Source: Pseudoalteromonas phenolica
Lineage (GTDB): Bacteria > Pseudomonadota > Gammaproteobacteria > Enterobacterales > Alteromonadaceae
Assembly (NCBI RefSeq): GCF_005876835.1
Contig: NZ_PPSW01000034.1
Coordinates: 1-64,000 of the forward strand
Direction of reading: 5' to 3'
Length of the DNA: 64,000 bases
A program made the translations under genes and the position numbers. This document shows positions 1 through 8,410 of the stretch, one piece after another. The notes beneath the pieces are model-generated. The model had not been told where the DNA came from. It saw only the letters and a program-made list of their open reading frames with translations, and did no database searches. Numbering within the stretch: position 1 is the first letter of the stretch; each line of letters starts with the position of its first letter.

Positions 1-227
1 AATCCCCTAGGGGACGCCACTCTTCTCACTTTATTTATAAAAAACCCCTATTAAATCATCTCTTTTTTCTCTGAATTAAATTTTAATAAATTATCTATCT
101 ATTCTTAGATCGTCTATATTTTATTACTTCAGTACCCCAAATTGATCTTGATCAATTTTTTGCAGCGAAAAGGCTTTCGCGATTTTCTACGAAAAAACTA
201 TCATATCTTTTTTAATAAGTGTGAACG
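1..227. other. Leader region upstream of the chemoreceptor
   Basis: AT-rich non-coding stretch. It opens with a perfect 12-bp palindrome (TCCCCTAGGGGA, 3-14) that may be the tail of a terminator outside the window. The only other recognisable signal is the FNR-type box at 142-155. No gene is seen. Confidence 0.6.
142..155. promoter_or_regulatory. FNR-type binding site upstream of the aerotaxis receptor
   Basis: TTGATCTTGATCAA matches the FNR/Anr consensus TTGAT-N4-ATCAA at every defined position. It lies 72 bases before the start codon of the PAS chemoreceptor. Oxygen-responsive control of an energy-taxis receptor makes sense, but binding is inferred from the match alone. Confidence 0.6.
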
Positions 228-1811
228 ATGATGACTAAAGGAAGAAATCAAGTGACCAACAGAGAGTATGATTACCCCAATCATTACAATCTGTTATCTA
301 CAACCAATACCAAAGGCCAAATTAAATATGCGAATAAGCAGTTTTGCGAAGTCGCTGGATTTGAGCTGCACGAACTAGAAAATAAACCGCATAATATTGT
401 TCGCCACCCGAGCATGCCAAAAGCTGCTTTTAAAAATCTTTGGGATTATATTAGTAGTGGGCAATCTTGGATGGGAATGGTTAAAAACCGCTGTAAAAAT
501 GGTGATCACTACTGGGTGAATGCCTTTGTTACACCAATAAAAGATACCTCAGGTAAAATCGTTGAGTATCAATCGGTGAGAACCAAACCAGATAGAGCTG
601 TTGTTAATCGTGCTGAGAAAATTTATCAAAAGCTTAATTCTGGTAGTTCTGCAGAAAAACTCACAGCAGCATCTTGGTCATTACCCGCCCAAATGATGGC
701 AATCATAGTTGCATTTTATTTACTGACCATGATGTTTACTTCATTACCTACGCCTTGGAACTATATTTTAGAGACAGTACTTTTAGTCGCTATTTTAGTT
801 TTTACACATAGGCAATTAGCACCAATAAGAGCGCTTAGTGAAAAAGCGAAACAAGTTTATGATAATCCGTTAATGCAAAAGATTTATTTAGGTAAAGTAA
901 ACGATATTGCTGCAATTGAGCTGGCATTAATTGCAAGAGAGTCAGAGCTGAGAGCGGTGTTAGGTCGAGTCAAAGACGCCAGTGCAACGGTAACCGAACA
1001 AGCCAATGAGACGGTGAATGAATGCAATCACAGTGCTGAATTATTAAATAGTCAACAAGCACAGACAGATGCCCTTGCAACTGCAATCAATGAAATGACC
1101 GCGACAATCTCAGAAGTTGCAAGCAATACTAACAATGCTGCAGAGCGCTCTGAAGCTGCTTTAGAGTCAGTAAAAATAGGCAACGAAGCGGTTAATGAAA
1201 ATATGCAAAATAACTATGCGTTGGCTGAGGAGTTGTCACAAACGCAAACTGATATTGAAGAATTAAATGCGCAAACTGTAAATATAGGCAGTGTAGTGGA
1301 TGTGATCAGAGGTATTTCAGAGCAAACCAATCTATTGGCACTTAATGCCGCGATCGAAGCTGCTCGTGCTGGCGAGCAAGGAAGAGGGTTTGCAGTGGTA
1401 GCTGACGAAGTAAGAGCGCTTGCTCAACGTACTCAAGAATCTACCAAAGAAATCGATACTATTATTGCAAACTTAAGAGGACGTGCAGAGCAAGCTGTAC
1501 AAGCTATCCAAAATGGCGTGAATAAATCGACTGAATGCGTTTCTCAAGCTGAAGGTACGCAAGCAAGCTTAGAAAGTATTAATGCCATCGTGAATGATAT
1601 TTCTGGCTTAAGCTATCAAATAGCTACGGCCACCGAGCAGATGTCAGGCGTATCAAATGAGCTTAATAACAACGCCGTACATATCTCGCAATTAGCCAAT
1701 GATTCGATGCAGAGTTCGGATAAAACCATCTCTACTATGTCTAAGACCCAAGAATCTCTCAATGCACAATCTGCGTTGGTTGATCAGTTTATCAATAAAT
1801 TTATACGATAA
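228..1811 (+). CDS. Aer-like PAS-domain methyl-accepting chemotaxis protein
   Basis: Probable energy/redox taxis receptor at the inner membrane that signals through CheA/CheW. The 527-residue protein has an N-terminal PAS domain (about 12-115) with the Aer-type stretch NIVRHPSMPKAAFKNLW, a short double membrane segment (about 153-196) with almost no periplasmic loop, and a long signalling coiled coil. The highly conserved hairpin tip (EQTNLLALNAAIEAARAGE) falls near residues 364-382. This PAS / membrane hairpin / MCP order is the Aer layout, where PAS holds FAD; FAD binding here is inferred. ATG 228 is used; ATG 231 is equally possible and neither has a strong ribosome site. A perfect FNR-type box lies upstream and a hairpin terminator follows, so it is monocistronic. 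Confidence 0.9.
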   Translation: MMTKGRNQVTNREYDYPNHYNLLSTTNTKGQIKYANKQFCEVAGFELHELENKPHNIVRHPSMPKAAFKNLWDYISSGQSWMGMVKNRCKNGDHYWVNAFVTPIKDTSGKIVEYQSVRTKPDRAVVNRAEKIYQKLNSGSSAEKLTAASWSLPAQMMAIIVAFYLLTMMFTSLPTPWNYILETVLLVAILVFTHRQLAPIRALSEKAKQVYDNPLMQKIYLGKVNDIAAIELALIARESELRAVLGRVKDASATVTEQANETVNECNHSAELLNSQQAQTDALATAINEMTATISEVASNTNNAAERSEAALESVKIGNEAVNENMQNNYALAEELSQTQTDIEELNAQTVNIGSVVDVIRGISEQTNLLALNAAIEAARAGEQGRGFAVVADEVRALAQRTQESTKEIDTIIANLRGRAEQAVQAIQNGVNKSTECVSQAEGTQASLESINAIVNDISGLSYQIATATEQMSGVSNELNNNAVHISQLANDSMQSSDKTISTMSKTQESLNAQSALVDQFINKFIR

Positions 1812-1825
1812 CTCACCTTAATGAA

Positions 1826-1858
1826 GAGGCTGAGCCAGCTTTAATCAGCCTCTCTTTG
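1826..1858 (+). terminator. Hairpin terminator between convergent genes
   Basis: GAGGCTGA (1826-1833) pairs with TCAGCCTC (1845-1852), followed by TCTTTGT. It sits between the ends of the chemoreceptor and the convergent DUF4386 gene. Confidence 0.6.
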
Positions 1859-1869
1859 TATTCCTCTAT

Positions 1870-2607
1870 TTATGCCTCTGCAGAAATTGACGACTCACTT
1901 TTGGCAGGTAGCTCAGGTTTATAGGCTGAAAAGTCTAACCCCTTTACAAGTAGCCAACAACCAACACCTAGCTCAAATAATGCACCTGGAAACATCACAA
2001 ACATTGCCTCTCTTGGCAAGTTGGCAATCAATAGCTTGGCAACAGGGTAAATGATTAAACTGCTGTAAGTGATCATGCCCCACACTGACCAAGCTTTGGG
2101 GATGTAACTGGTTTTAAAAAATAGATAGAAGGTTATGATCCCGGCCACGCCCATAAATATCCAACTATATTCACTCGCAGGTTGTCTAAAGCTTGAAGCA
2201 ATGACGATGATATGACGTATTTGTTCGGCGTCAAATACATTCAGTAAATAAGCTTTATTAGACAGAGCCAACATAGACATACTCACTGTGACGACAAAAC
2301 TACCTATGATGATTTCAACTAACCGGAAACAAAGTGCAGTTTGCATAAGTGATTTATTGATGGGCTTTAAAGCAAGGTAAAAACCCATAGAGGCGGTTGT
2401 TACAGCTGCAAACATCACTATTTCTGAGAATATACCCCAGCGAAATTGTTGCTCGTTGGCAAAAACGCCATGGCTTAAGAATTGTTCACTAGAGGCGAGG
2501 GTCGAGCTTAAAATAAAGTTATCCAAAATACCGGCAAGGGTAAAAACAATGTACGAAAGGCCTGCTACTCGGGCGTAAAATTGCTGATTTTTATATTGTG
2601 TATTCAT
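1870..2607 (-). CDS. DUF4386 family membrane protein
   Basis: A 245-residue polytopic membrane protein with about six hydrophobic segments. It resembles the DUF4386 family (YxRxAGLxYIxF-like start, then LxRxxE and a Pro/Ala-rich loop); the biochemical role of the family is unknown to me. The ATG at 2607 is chosen because it has AAGGA seven bases upstream and its ATG overlaps the stop of the preceding gene (ATGA, 2604-2607); a longer upstream extension would run into that gene. It is the second gene of a translationally coupled pair with the small membrane protein at 2604-3035. A membrane-anchored AraC regulator is divergent, which suggests it controls the pair. Confidence 0.75.
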   Translation of the reverse strand: MNTQYKNQQFYARVAGLSYIVFTLAGILDNFILSSTLASSEQFLSHGVFANEQQFRWGIFSEIVMFAAVTTASMGFYLALKPINKSLMQTALCFRLVEIIIGSFVVTVSMSMLALSNKAYLLNVFDAEQIRHIIVIASSFRQPASEYSWIFMGVAGIITFYLFFKTSYIPKAWSVWGMITYSSLIIYPVAKLLIANLPREAMFVMFPGALFELGVGCWLLVKGLDFSAYKPELPAKSESSISAEA

Positions 2608-3035
2608 TCTGCGTTCCTTTTTAAAGAGGCAAGTTCGTTTTTCTTCCAAGTTGCAGCGAGATAGATAATGAAAATCCCAGCACAGATCTCAAAGAAACTA
2701 AAAAATAGGTAATGAAGACTGCCACCCATGGTGACGGTAAAAGCTTGTATTGATGTTGTAATTATTCCGGCAAGAAGGTTGGCGTATTTATTTAACGTAA
2801 AAGCCAGCATCCTTGATAGTAGAATCATGATCATGGGAATTTGCATAATGAAGGCAAATATCAATAAGAACTCTTCTGTTATGCTTATACTGCCAACCTG
2901 CCCAGCTAAAAAAGCTTCCAAGTAAGGTGCAAGATGTAGAGTGAAAACATCACAGTAAATGTAATTGACGGTGATAAATATCCATAACAAGGATAATAAA
3001 TGCTGTCTTTTATCATGCCATTCAAAGATTTTCAT
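2604..3035 (-). CDS. Small four-helix membrane protein (DUF6326-like)
   Basis: A 143-residue protein with four predicted membrane helices (about 12-30, 52-75, 83-105, 108-128) and a charged C-terminus. It resembles DUF6326-type proteins of unknown function; the family call is from memory and moderate. It is the first gene of a two-gene operon: its stop codon overlaps the start of the DUF4386 gene by ATGA, implying coupled translation. No enzyme motif is visible. Divergent from the AraC-type regulator across 277 bases of AT-rich DNA. Confidence 0.65.
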   Translation of the reverse strand: MKIFEWHDKRQHLLSLLWIFITVNYIYCDVFTLHLAPYLEAFLAGQVGSISITEEFLLIFAFIMQIPMIMILLSRMLAFTLNKYANLLAGIITTSIQAFTVTMGGSLHYLFFSFFEICAGIFIIYLAATWKKNELASLKRNAE

Positions 3036-3312
3036 AGGTCGCTCTAATTAGTTATTTTTGATGCGAATAAGATTGCCGAAAAAGTAAAAGTTGTGCGTCT
3101 TGATGGGCCTATTTGAACGAAATAATAGAAATTAATGCATTCTTTTTGAGTGAGAAATAGTTTGATAACGGGTTATTTTTACTTAAAAAGATATAAAAAT
3201 TTCGAGATATAAAATAAAATTAGCAATAGTATCAGGTGGATAGGTGTTGGACTGTAGAAAGAGTTAGATATATAGTTAGAACGCTTATTTTAATAATTTA
3301 TTGAATACGTGA
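3036..3312. promoter_or_regulatory. AT-rich divergent intergenic region
   Basis: 277 bases between the DUF6326/DUF4386 pair and the AraC-type regulator. It must hold both promoters. I see long A/T tracts but no operator clear enough to name. Confidence 0.4.
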
Positions 3313-4449
3313 ATGGTTAATGTATTTCCGACAGTTTTGTACTCTTGCATGATAGGGATGGCTTTTATTGCCCTGTTAGATTTGTTCAATCGTGGCAAAG
3401 AAAGGCAAAATTTATTTTTAAAAGGCTTACTTCTACTCCTTGTTATCCACTTAGCCGGTGAGCTGTTTATTTATTCGGGTGCCTATGTGTACGCCCCTGA
3501 ATTAGCAGGGTTACAGTTTCCCTTTAGAATCTTAATGGGCCCAGCGCTGTTCTTTTACGCTCATGCGACGATGTCTGCTGATAAGAAAATAGATAAAAAG
3601 TATTGGCTGATGGCTTTATCGGGCCCTGTACTGGTAGTCATCGTTATGCTGCCATTCTTATTCATGATTACGCCTGCTGAGAAGCTCGCTTTGGCAAACC
3701 CAGCCACACGGGACCCTGAGTTATGGCGAATTTCAATATTAACCTGCTCAATCGTGACGACTCTGTTTATCATTTATACCGCTTACTTTTTATTGCTGGC
3801 GTTTCAACTTCATAGAGCACATAACCAGCAACTTATGGAACGTTTTTCTGATATTGAGCAGCGCTCTGTAGATTGGTTTAAACCTATATTGGTGATTTGG
3901 GGAGCTGTATGGTGCATGTTTGCGATAGAATTTACGCTTAATGCTTTAGGTTGGCGTTGGTTTGGTACAGGAAAATTGCTGCCTACTTTAGAGGTCATTG
4001 CTTTAGCTGTGTTTATACAAAAAGCATTAAGTCAAAAAGTACTCAGTCATGTCGACAAAGGCGTACCTAGAGCACAAGGCACACGGACGGCTTTATTGAG
4101 TGATGAAAAAATGCAAAATATTACGCAAAAGCTCAGGCATGCTATGCAAAGTGAACAGCTGTTTTTAGATGAGTCACTTTCTTTAAAACGTTTATCAGAA
4201 GAAATAAGCGAGTCTGAAAATCATATATCAGAAACTCTATCTCAGCACTTAAATACAAATTTCTTTCAGTTTGTGAACAGTTTCAGGGTTGAAGCTGCAA
4301 AAACGGCGCTAATCGAAACCACAAAGCAAGTCACAATTATAGCCTTTGAAGTTGGTTTTAATTCTAAATCGACATTCAATACAGCATTTAAAAAAATAGT
4401 TGGCCAAAGCCCCTCAGTATATCGTAAATCACTCTTAGAAAATAATTAG
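3313..4449 (+). CDS. Membrane-anchored AraC-family transcriptional regulator
   Basis: A 378-residue protein with about seven hydrophobic helices in residues 1-245 and a C-terminal AraC/XylS double helix-turn-helix domain (about 275-375). The HTH half ends with the typical FEVGFNSKSTFNTAFKK and SPSVYRK motifs. This is the architecture of membrane-embedded AraC regulators that sense a signal in the bilayer and bind DNA from the membrane. It is transcribed away from the DUF6326/DUF4386 operon, its most likely target by the usual divergent-regulator logic (inference). No ribosome site stands out ahead of the ATG at 3313. A convergent palindromic terminator follows. Confidence 0.85.
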   Translation: MVNVFPTVLYSCMIGMAFIALLDLFNRGKERQNLFLKGLLLLLVIHLAGELFIYSGAYVYAPELAGLQFPFRILMGPALFFYAHATMSADKKIDKKYWLMALSGPVLVVIVMLPFLFMITPAEKLALANPATRDPELWRISILTCSIVTTLFIIYTAYFLLLAFQLHRAHNQQLMERFSDIEQRSVDWFKPILVIWGAVWCMFAIEFTLNALGWRWFGTGKLLPTLEVIALAVFIQKALSQKVLSHVDKGVPRAQGTRTALLSDEKMQNITQKLRHAMQSEQLFLDESLSLKRLSEEISESENHISETLSQHLNTNFFQFVNSFRVEAAKTALIETTKQVTIIAFEVGFNSKSTFNTAFKKIVGQSPSVYRKSLLENN

Positions 4450-4469
4450 AGGGAGCAAGCTCCCTCTAA
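4446..4469. terminator. Bidirectional hairpin terminator
   Basis: TTAGAGGGAGC and GCTCCCTCTAA form an 11-bp perfect stem around AA. It contains the stop codon of the AraC regulator and lies just past the stop of the convergent esterase, so one hairpin serves both genes. There is no long U tract, so efficiency is uncertain. Confidence 0.5.
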
Positions 4470-4470
4470 T

Positions 4471-5685
4471 CTACAAAGCGCATTTTGTTTTGCCGTTTTC
4501 TACATACATTTTTGCTGTTTCGCACGTTTGCTCTGGCAGCTTTGCCATAATATAGGCTCTGAAAGTCTTAATTTTGTTGTTCTCTACATTTTCTTTCAAG
4601 CTTATTTTGAGCGCCTTGTCTAAGGTCTGTATAGCTAGAGTGTTTTCTCCCTTACCTTCATACAAATAGGCGAGTCTGAAATAAGCATCAGTGCGAGTAG
4701 GGTAAGTACTTATAAGTTGTGTGTATATTTCAATGGCATCGGTGTAGCGTTTGTCTGTAATGGCCTTTTCGGCAGCGTATCTGTAAGCAAGATAATCAGG
4801 TTTTAAATTGACCCCATATTGCTTAGAAAGTTGAGCATAGCAAGCATCAATTCCTGTTAATCCTTTCGCAGCAAAATCCGGTGAGCATTTAAATTGTTCA
4901 AACAACTCAACATAGGCTCTGTTCTGTCCCACCATTGCTGATGTACTGTGATTTTCTTCTTTTATAAACTCTAAATCATAATCAAAGCCTAGACGTGTTT
5001 GATTACCTAGTAATTCACGATATTGCTCAAAAGAGTTCAACATATGGCCTGTCTCATCAGCGAGGTTTAAATATAAATAGTTATTTAGGTTTTTCTTTTG
5101 TTTATAAAAAGTGTGAGCTTGTTTTAACACTTTCCCTTTGTGCCACCAAAGGCTCGGACTAAAAGCAAAATGCGCTTGGAATAACTGAGGTCGGGTTTGT
5201 AATGCATAAATTGATAGCAGTCCACCGAGCGAGTGGCCTGATAACACCTTAAAGCCATTGCTACGGTAGCGTTTATTGATATGAGGAATAAGCTCTTTTT
5301 CTATAAAGTCCAAGAAGTTATCAGCCCCACCAGATACACCCCACTGGCTATAACTTTCATCGTAAGTTGGCGTGAAATCGCGTGTTCTATGCGTATTCTT
5401 AATGGCGACGATGATCATTTCTTTAGCATGATCAGACTGAGTCAGTAGATCTAAAGTACCAGCGGCATGTTTAAAGTTTCTTAGCCCATCCGTCAAATAT
5501 AAAACTGGGTAAGTTTGCGACTTATTTAGGTGATAAGCATTGGGTAAGTGAATTAATAGCCCGCGTTGCTCAGATAAAATAGAGGAATAGAGCCCATCTT
5601 CTATCGTGGTGCCCCGTTCGGATGCATAAGCACTTAAATTAAATATAAAACATAGAGTAAATATAAAGACGATAACTTTCTTCAT
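4471..5685 (-). CDS. Secreted esterase (EstD/Fes-like alpha/beta hydrolase) with C-terminal TPR
   Basis: A 404-residue exported hydrolase. Residues 1-22 form a signal peptide ending at AYAS. The core (about 25-275) is a PF00756-type esterase fold with YPVLYLTDG early and nucleophile elbow GHSLGG (Ser about 152). The catalytic His is probably in ENHSTS near 250. Residues about 295-370 carry two tetratricopeptide-like repeats (YTDAIEIYTQLISTYPTRTDAYFRLAYLYEGKG). This family includes ferric-enterobactin esterases, but the substrate cannot be told from sequence. Start ATG 5685 has AAAGGA at good spacing. It is divergent from the CadC-like regulator at 5907. Confidence 0.85.
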   Translation of the reverse strand: MKKVIVFIFTLCFIFNLSAYASERGTTIEDGLYSSILSEQRGLLIHLPNAYHLNKSQTYPVLYLTDGLRNFKHAAGTLDLLTQSDHAKEMIIVAIKNTHRTRDFTPTYDESYSQWGVSGGADNFLDFIEKELIPHINKRYRSNGFKVLSGHSLGGLLSIYALQTRPQLFQAHFAFSPSLWWHKGKVLKQAHTFYKQKKNLNNYLYLNLADETGHMLNSFEQYRELLGNQTRLGFDYDLEFIKEENHSTSAMVGQNRAYVELFEQFKCSPDFAAKGLTGIDACYAQLSKQYGVNLKPDYLAYRYAAEKAITDKRYTDAIEIYTQLISTYPTRTDAYFRLAYLYEGKGENTLAIQTLDKALKISLKENVENNKIKTFRAYIMAKLPEQTCETAKMYVENGKTKCAL

Positions 5686-5906
5686 TTTAATTCCTTTAGC
5701 TGTACTAATTAACTGGTATTTAAGTTGCTCGGAAAAACATCGAAAGTAATGAAATTTGCAGGAAAAAAAGGGATGAAAAGAGGATTAATCGTTGCAAGGC
5801 AATCAGTTTTTGCTCGATGATTGTTATGAAGTTTGTTTTTTGTACCTGTTAGATACTGTGATAAAGTGCTGAAATATTAATTTTTATCTATTTATTACAA
5901 TTGTTT
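5686..5906. promoter_or_regulatory. Divergent promoter region between esterase and CadC-like regulator
   Basis: 221 bases, AT-rich, containing the ribosome site of the esterase at its left edge. No confident operator or promoter hexamers were identified. Confidence 0.35.
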
Positions 5907-8012
5907 ATGCTTAAGTTTGGCGATTTTATTTTTGACAGTCAGCAGCAACGTTTGCTCACAACACAAAACACGCAAGTAGAAATCGAGCCCAAACTCATTG
6001 CGCTTTTAGAGTTTTTTCTCACCCATCCAGAACAGTTAATTTCAAGACAAACGCTGCTCGAAACGGTATGGGCTAATACCTTAGTGACAGATAATGCGAT
6101 TAATAAGTTAGTTGGTAATCTGCGTAAAGCCCTTAATGACGACCCAAAACAGCCAAAATATATACAAACAGTGCCAAAGCGAGGCTACCGATTTATTTGC
6201 ACTATTTCTGAGTATAAACCTTCACCGGTTAATGAAGAATCAAGGGTTAATGATAGGCAAGATAATGAAGCGGCTAACTTTAATCTGTATCGTCAGCTCC
6301 AAGTTATCTTTCTGGGTTTGTTTTTACTTACTGCTGTTTGGTTTGTGTTTAAGCAAAGTGACAATGACAAGCTTGCTTATTCAGTGGCATTAACGAGAGA
6401 GCAGGGAATAGAATTTTCTCCACGTATGCACCCTGATCAAAACCACTTGTTTTATTTAAGAGCACGTAATGTGTCTGATGATGTTGAGCTATGGGTTAAA
6501 AATATACATACCGCGTCTGTAAATCGAGTATCTCTGCCTCATCCTATCAGCGAAATCATTGCTGTTACTGAGCAAGATACGCGTAGTGACTTAATTTATT
6601 TAGACAAAGGTCAGGGGCGGTGTGATGTTTATAAAGCCCGCTTGAATTATCAGCAAGGTGAGGGTTTTAGTGTCGCTGATGAAACGATGTTATTTAACTG
6701 CCATGATAAAAGAGTCAAAGACATCGCTTATCACGCTCAGAAAAACGTAATTTATTATACTGCTCAGCCTGAAAACTTCTGGCCTAACCATATATATGCT
6801 TATGACCTTAATAAAAACGAACATGTTCTACTGAATCAACCTGCACCAAAAGGGTGGGGATATCACCACTTAGATGTGTCACCAGATGGCGAGAAACTAT
6901 TGGTTATGAGCACTGGGAGTGACCATAAAACTCAGCTTTTGTCATTCAACTTGCTAAATCACCAAGTCACAGCTGGCAAGCAATTTGATAGGCCTGTTTA
7001 TGAAGCAATTTGGGCACATGACTCCGAGCAAATCTTTTATTATTCTTCTTCGTCTATGCAGACGATTATGCAAAGTGACTTTGATGGTGACAACAGTCGA
7101 GTTGTGGTTAATGTTTCAGAGCGGCTTTCTAAGCGATTAAACCGCATAGCCGATGGGCATTCTCTACTGTTTAGCACAGAGCAAGATGACTATAATTTGA
7201 GGTTACTATCAGATAATACAACACGTTCGCTGCATAATTCGGCTGTGTTTGATTCATACCCGGCCTTGTTTCATCAAAGTGATGATTACTTATTTACTTC
7301 AAATCGCAGTGGTGAAATGCAGATCTACTTTGCAGACAGTCATCGAGCACAATCAAAGATATTAACTCAGTTTAGGTCATCTTATGCCCTAAGTAATATG
7401 GCGATTTCACCCGATGATAAACACGTTTTACTCGTCATCGACAACGATGTCTTCGCGCTCCCACTCCATAGGCTGAAGTCTCAACAACCGCTCGATGTTC
7501 TTTCGGAAGAAACAGCTATTTTTACCAGTGATGTACCTGTGATCGCCGTAGATTGGCTTTCAAATAATATGGTTGCAATTACGGCGGTTAAACATGCCAA
7601 ACCTAATCTGCATATTCGCAATCTAGCAGGAGAGCGTATCTCTTTACCGCAAGGGGAGTGGGCTTATGGGTTATCTGATAATTCGCAAAAGGGAAATGTT
7701 TACCTCATTGAGAGAGGGAGTCACCGCTTGTATCAAGTGAGCTTAAATACCGCTAGTGATGGCCATCAAATTGAGCCGACCCCTTTGACTTTACCTAATG
7801 AGTTCTACTGGGCCAAAATAGATAACCAACACCTTTATTATATGAATGCAGAAGGTGAGAGTGAATACTTACATAAAGTGTCTATTAATAGTGAGAAAAG
7901 TTTAACAAAAATGAAGGTTAATGCCTTTTCAAGTTATGACGTGAAGCAAGGTAAGGTAATGATAAGTGATAAGGTAAGTCGCTCAGGGGATATACATAGA
8001 ACTTATCATTAA
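5907..8012 (+). CDS. CadC-like membrane transcriptional regulator with beta-propeller sensor
   Basis: A 701-residue ToxR/CadC-type regulator. Residues about 3-97 are an OmpR/PhoB winged helix (FGDFIFDSQQQRLL, ISRQTLLETVWAN, LRKALNDDPKQPKYIQTVPKRGYRF). One membrane helix lies near 130-150, followed by a long presumably periplasmic region of WD40/PD40 (TolB-like) blades, e.g. FSPRMHPDQNHLFYLR and LDVSPDGEKLLVM. Family members bind DNA while anchored in the membrane and sense periplasmic cues. ATG 5907 is preferred over TTG 5901 because the domain begins immediately after it; no strong ribosome site is visible. It is divergent from the esterase, a plausible target, and precedes the duplicated nth end. 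Confidence 0.85.
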   Translation: MLKFGDFIFDSQQQRLLTTQNTQVEIEPKLIALLEFFLTHPEQLISRQTLLETVWANTLVTDNAINKLVGNLRKALNDDPKQPKYIQTVPKRGYRFICTISEYKPSPVNEESRVNDRQDNEAANFNLYRQLQVIFLGLFLLTAVWFVFKQSDNDKLAYSVALTREQGIEFSPRMHPDQNHLFYLRARNVSDDVELWVKNIHTASVNRVSLPHPISEIIAVTEQDTRSDLIYLDKGQGRCDVYKARLNYQQGEGFSVADETMLFNCHDKRVKDIAYHAQKNVIYYTAQPENFWPNHIYAYDLNKNEHVLLNQPAPKGWGYHHLDVSPDGEKLLVMSTGSDHKTQLLSFNLLNHQVTAGKQFDRPVYEAIWAHDSEQIFYYSSSSMQTIMQSDFDGDNSRVVVNVSERLSKRLNRIADGHSLLFSTEQDDYNLRLLSDNTTRSLHNSAVFDSYPALFHQSDDYLFTSNRSGEMQIYFADSHRAQSKILTQFRSSYALSNMAISPDDKHVLLVIDNDVFALPLHRLKSQQPLDVLSEETAIFTSDVPVIAVDWLSNNMVAITAVKHAKPNLHIRNLAGERISLPQGEWAYGLSDNSQKGNVYLIERGSHRLYQVSLNTASDGHQIEPTPLTLPNEFYWAKIDNQHLYYMNAEGESEYLHKVSINSEKSLTKMKVNAFSSYDVKQGKVMISDKVSRSGDIHRTYH

Positions 8013-8042
8013 AAGTCGTGTGCGCCTTTATAACATTTTCTT

Positions 8043-8071
8043 GAGTAGAGCCAAACTCCATGGCTCTACTC
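8043..8071. terminator. Hairpin between CadC-like gene and nth remnant
   Basis: GAGTAGAGCCA (8043-8053) and TGGCTCTACTC (8061-8071) form an 11-bp perfect stem. It lies just past the stop of the CadC-like gene and just past the stop of the nth 3' remnant, the position expected for the original convergent terminator of nth. Confidence 0.5.
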
Positions 8072-8073
8072 AT

Positions 8074-8320
8074 CTAATCTGTTTTTTCTTTAAACTCACA
8101 CAAATCTTCAATAATACATGAGCCGCACTTTGGTTTACGGGCAACACAGACATAACGGCCGTGTAAAATCAGCCAGTGATGTACGTCGACTTTAAACTCT
8201 TTTGGTACCACTTTTTCAAGCTTTTCTTCAACGGCAACCACGTCTTTGCCCATGGCAAACTTGGTGCGATTTGAAACGCGATATATATGGGTGTCGACAG
8301 CAATGGTTGGCCAGCCGAAA
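8074..8320 (-). pseudogene. Orphan 3' end of nth (endonuclease III remnant)
   Basis: Reads in frame as the last 82 codons of endonuclease III, from the Phe equivalent to F130 of intact Nth through VDTHIYRVSNR and the Cys cluster (RYVCVARKPKC...C..DLC) to a stop at 8074. It has no start codon, helix-hairpin-helix or catalytic Lys. Against the end of intact nth (12324-12573) I count about 12 mismatches in about 235 bases, mostly synonymous, and the C-terminal residue changes (EKTD here, EKTEM there). Homology stops abruptly near 8320. I read it as the original nth 3' end of this chromosome, displaced when the SIR2 gene came in with a second nth end. It is unlikely to be translated. Confidence 0.9.
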
Positions 8321-8360
8321 GATAAGCAAGGTAGTTGTCAGGTTGATAGTATTATAAAAC

Positions 8361-8390
8361 TTGAATTTCTTTGCTTTTCAGTGGCATAGT
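8361..8390 (+). promoter_or_regulatory. Weak candidate promoter for the SIR2-NB-ARC gene
   Basis: TTGAAT (8361-8366), 18-base spacer, CATAGT (8385-8390), 20 bases before ATG 8411. The -10 is poor (4 of 6). Suggested only because it is the best sigma-70-like pair between the nth remnant and the gene. Confidence 0.25.
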
Positions 8391-8410
8391 GCCTAACGCA
8401 ATAAGATAAT

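Noticed and set aside
8074..8320. Second functional endonuclease III
   Set aside because: It lacks a start, the helix-hairpin-helix and the catalytic Lys; only the C-terminal third remains.
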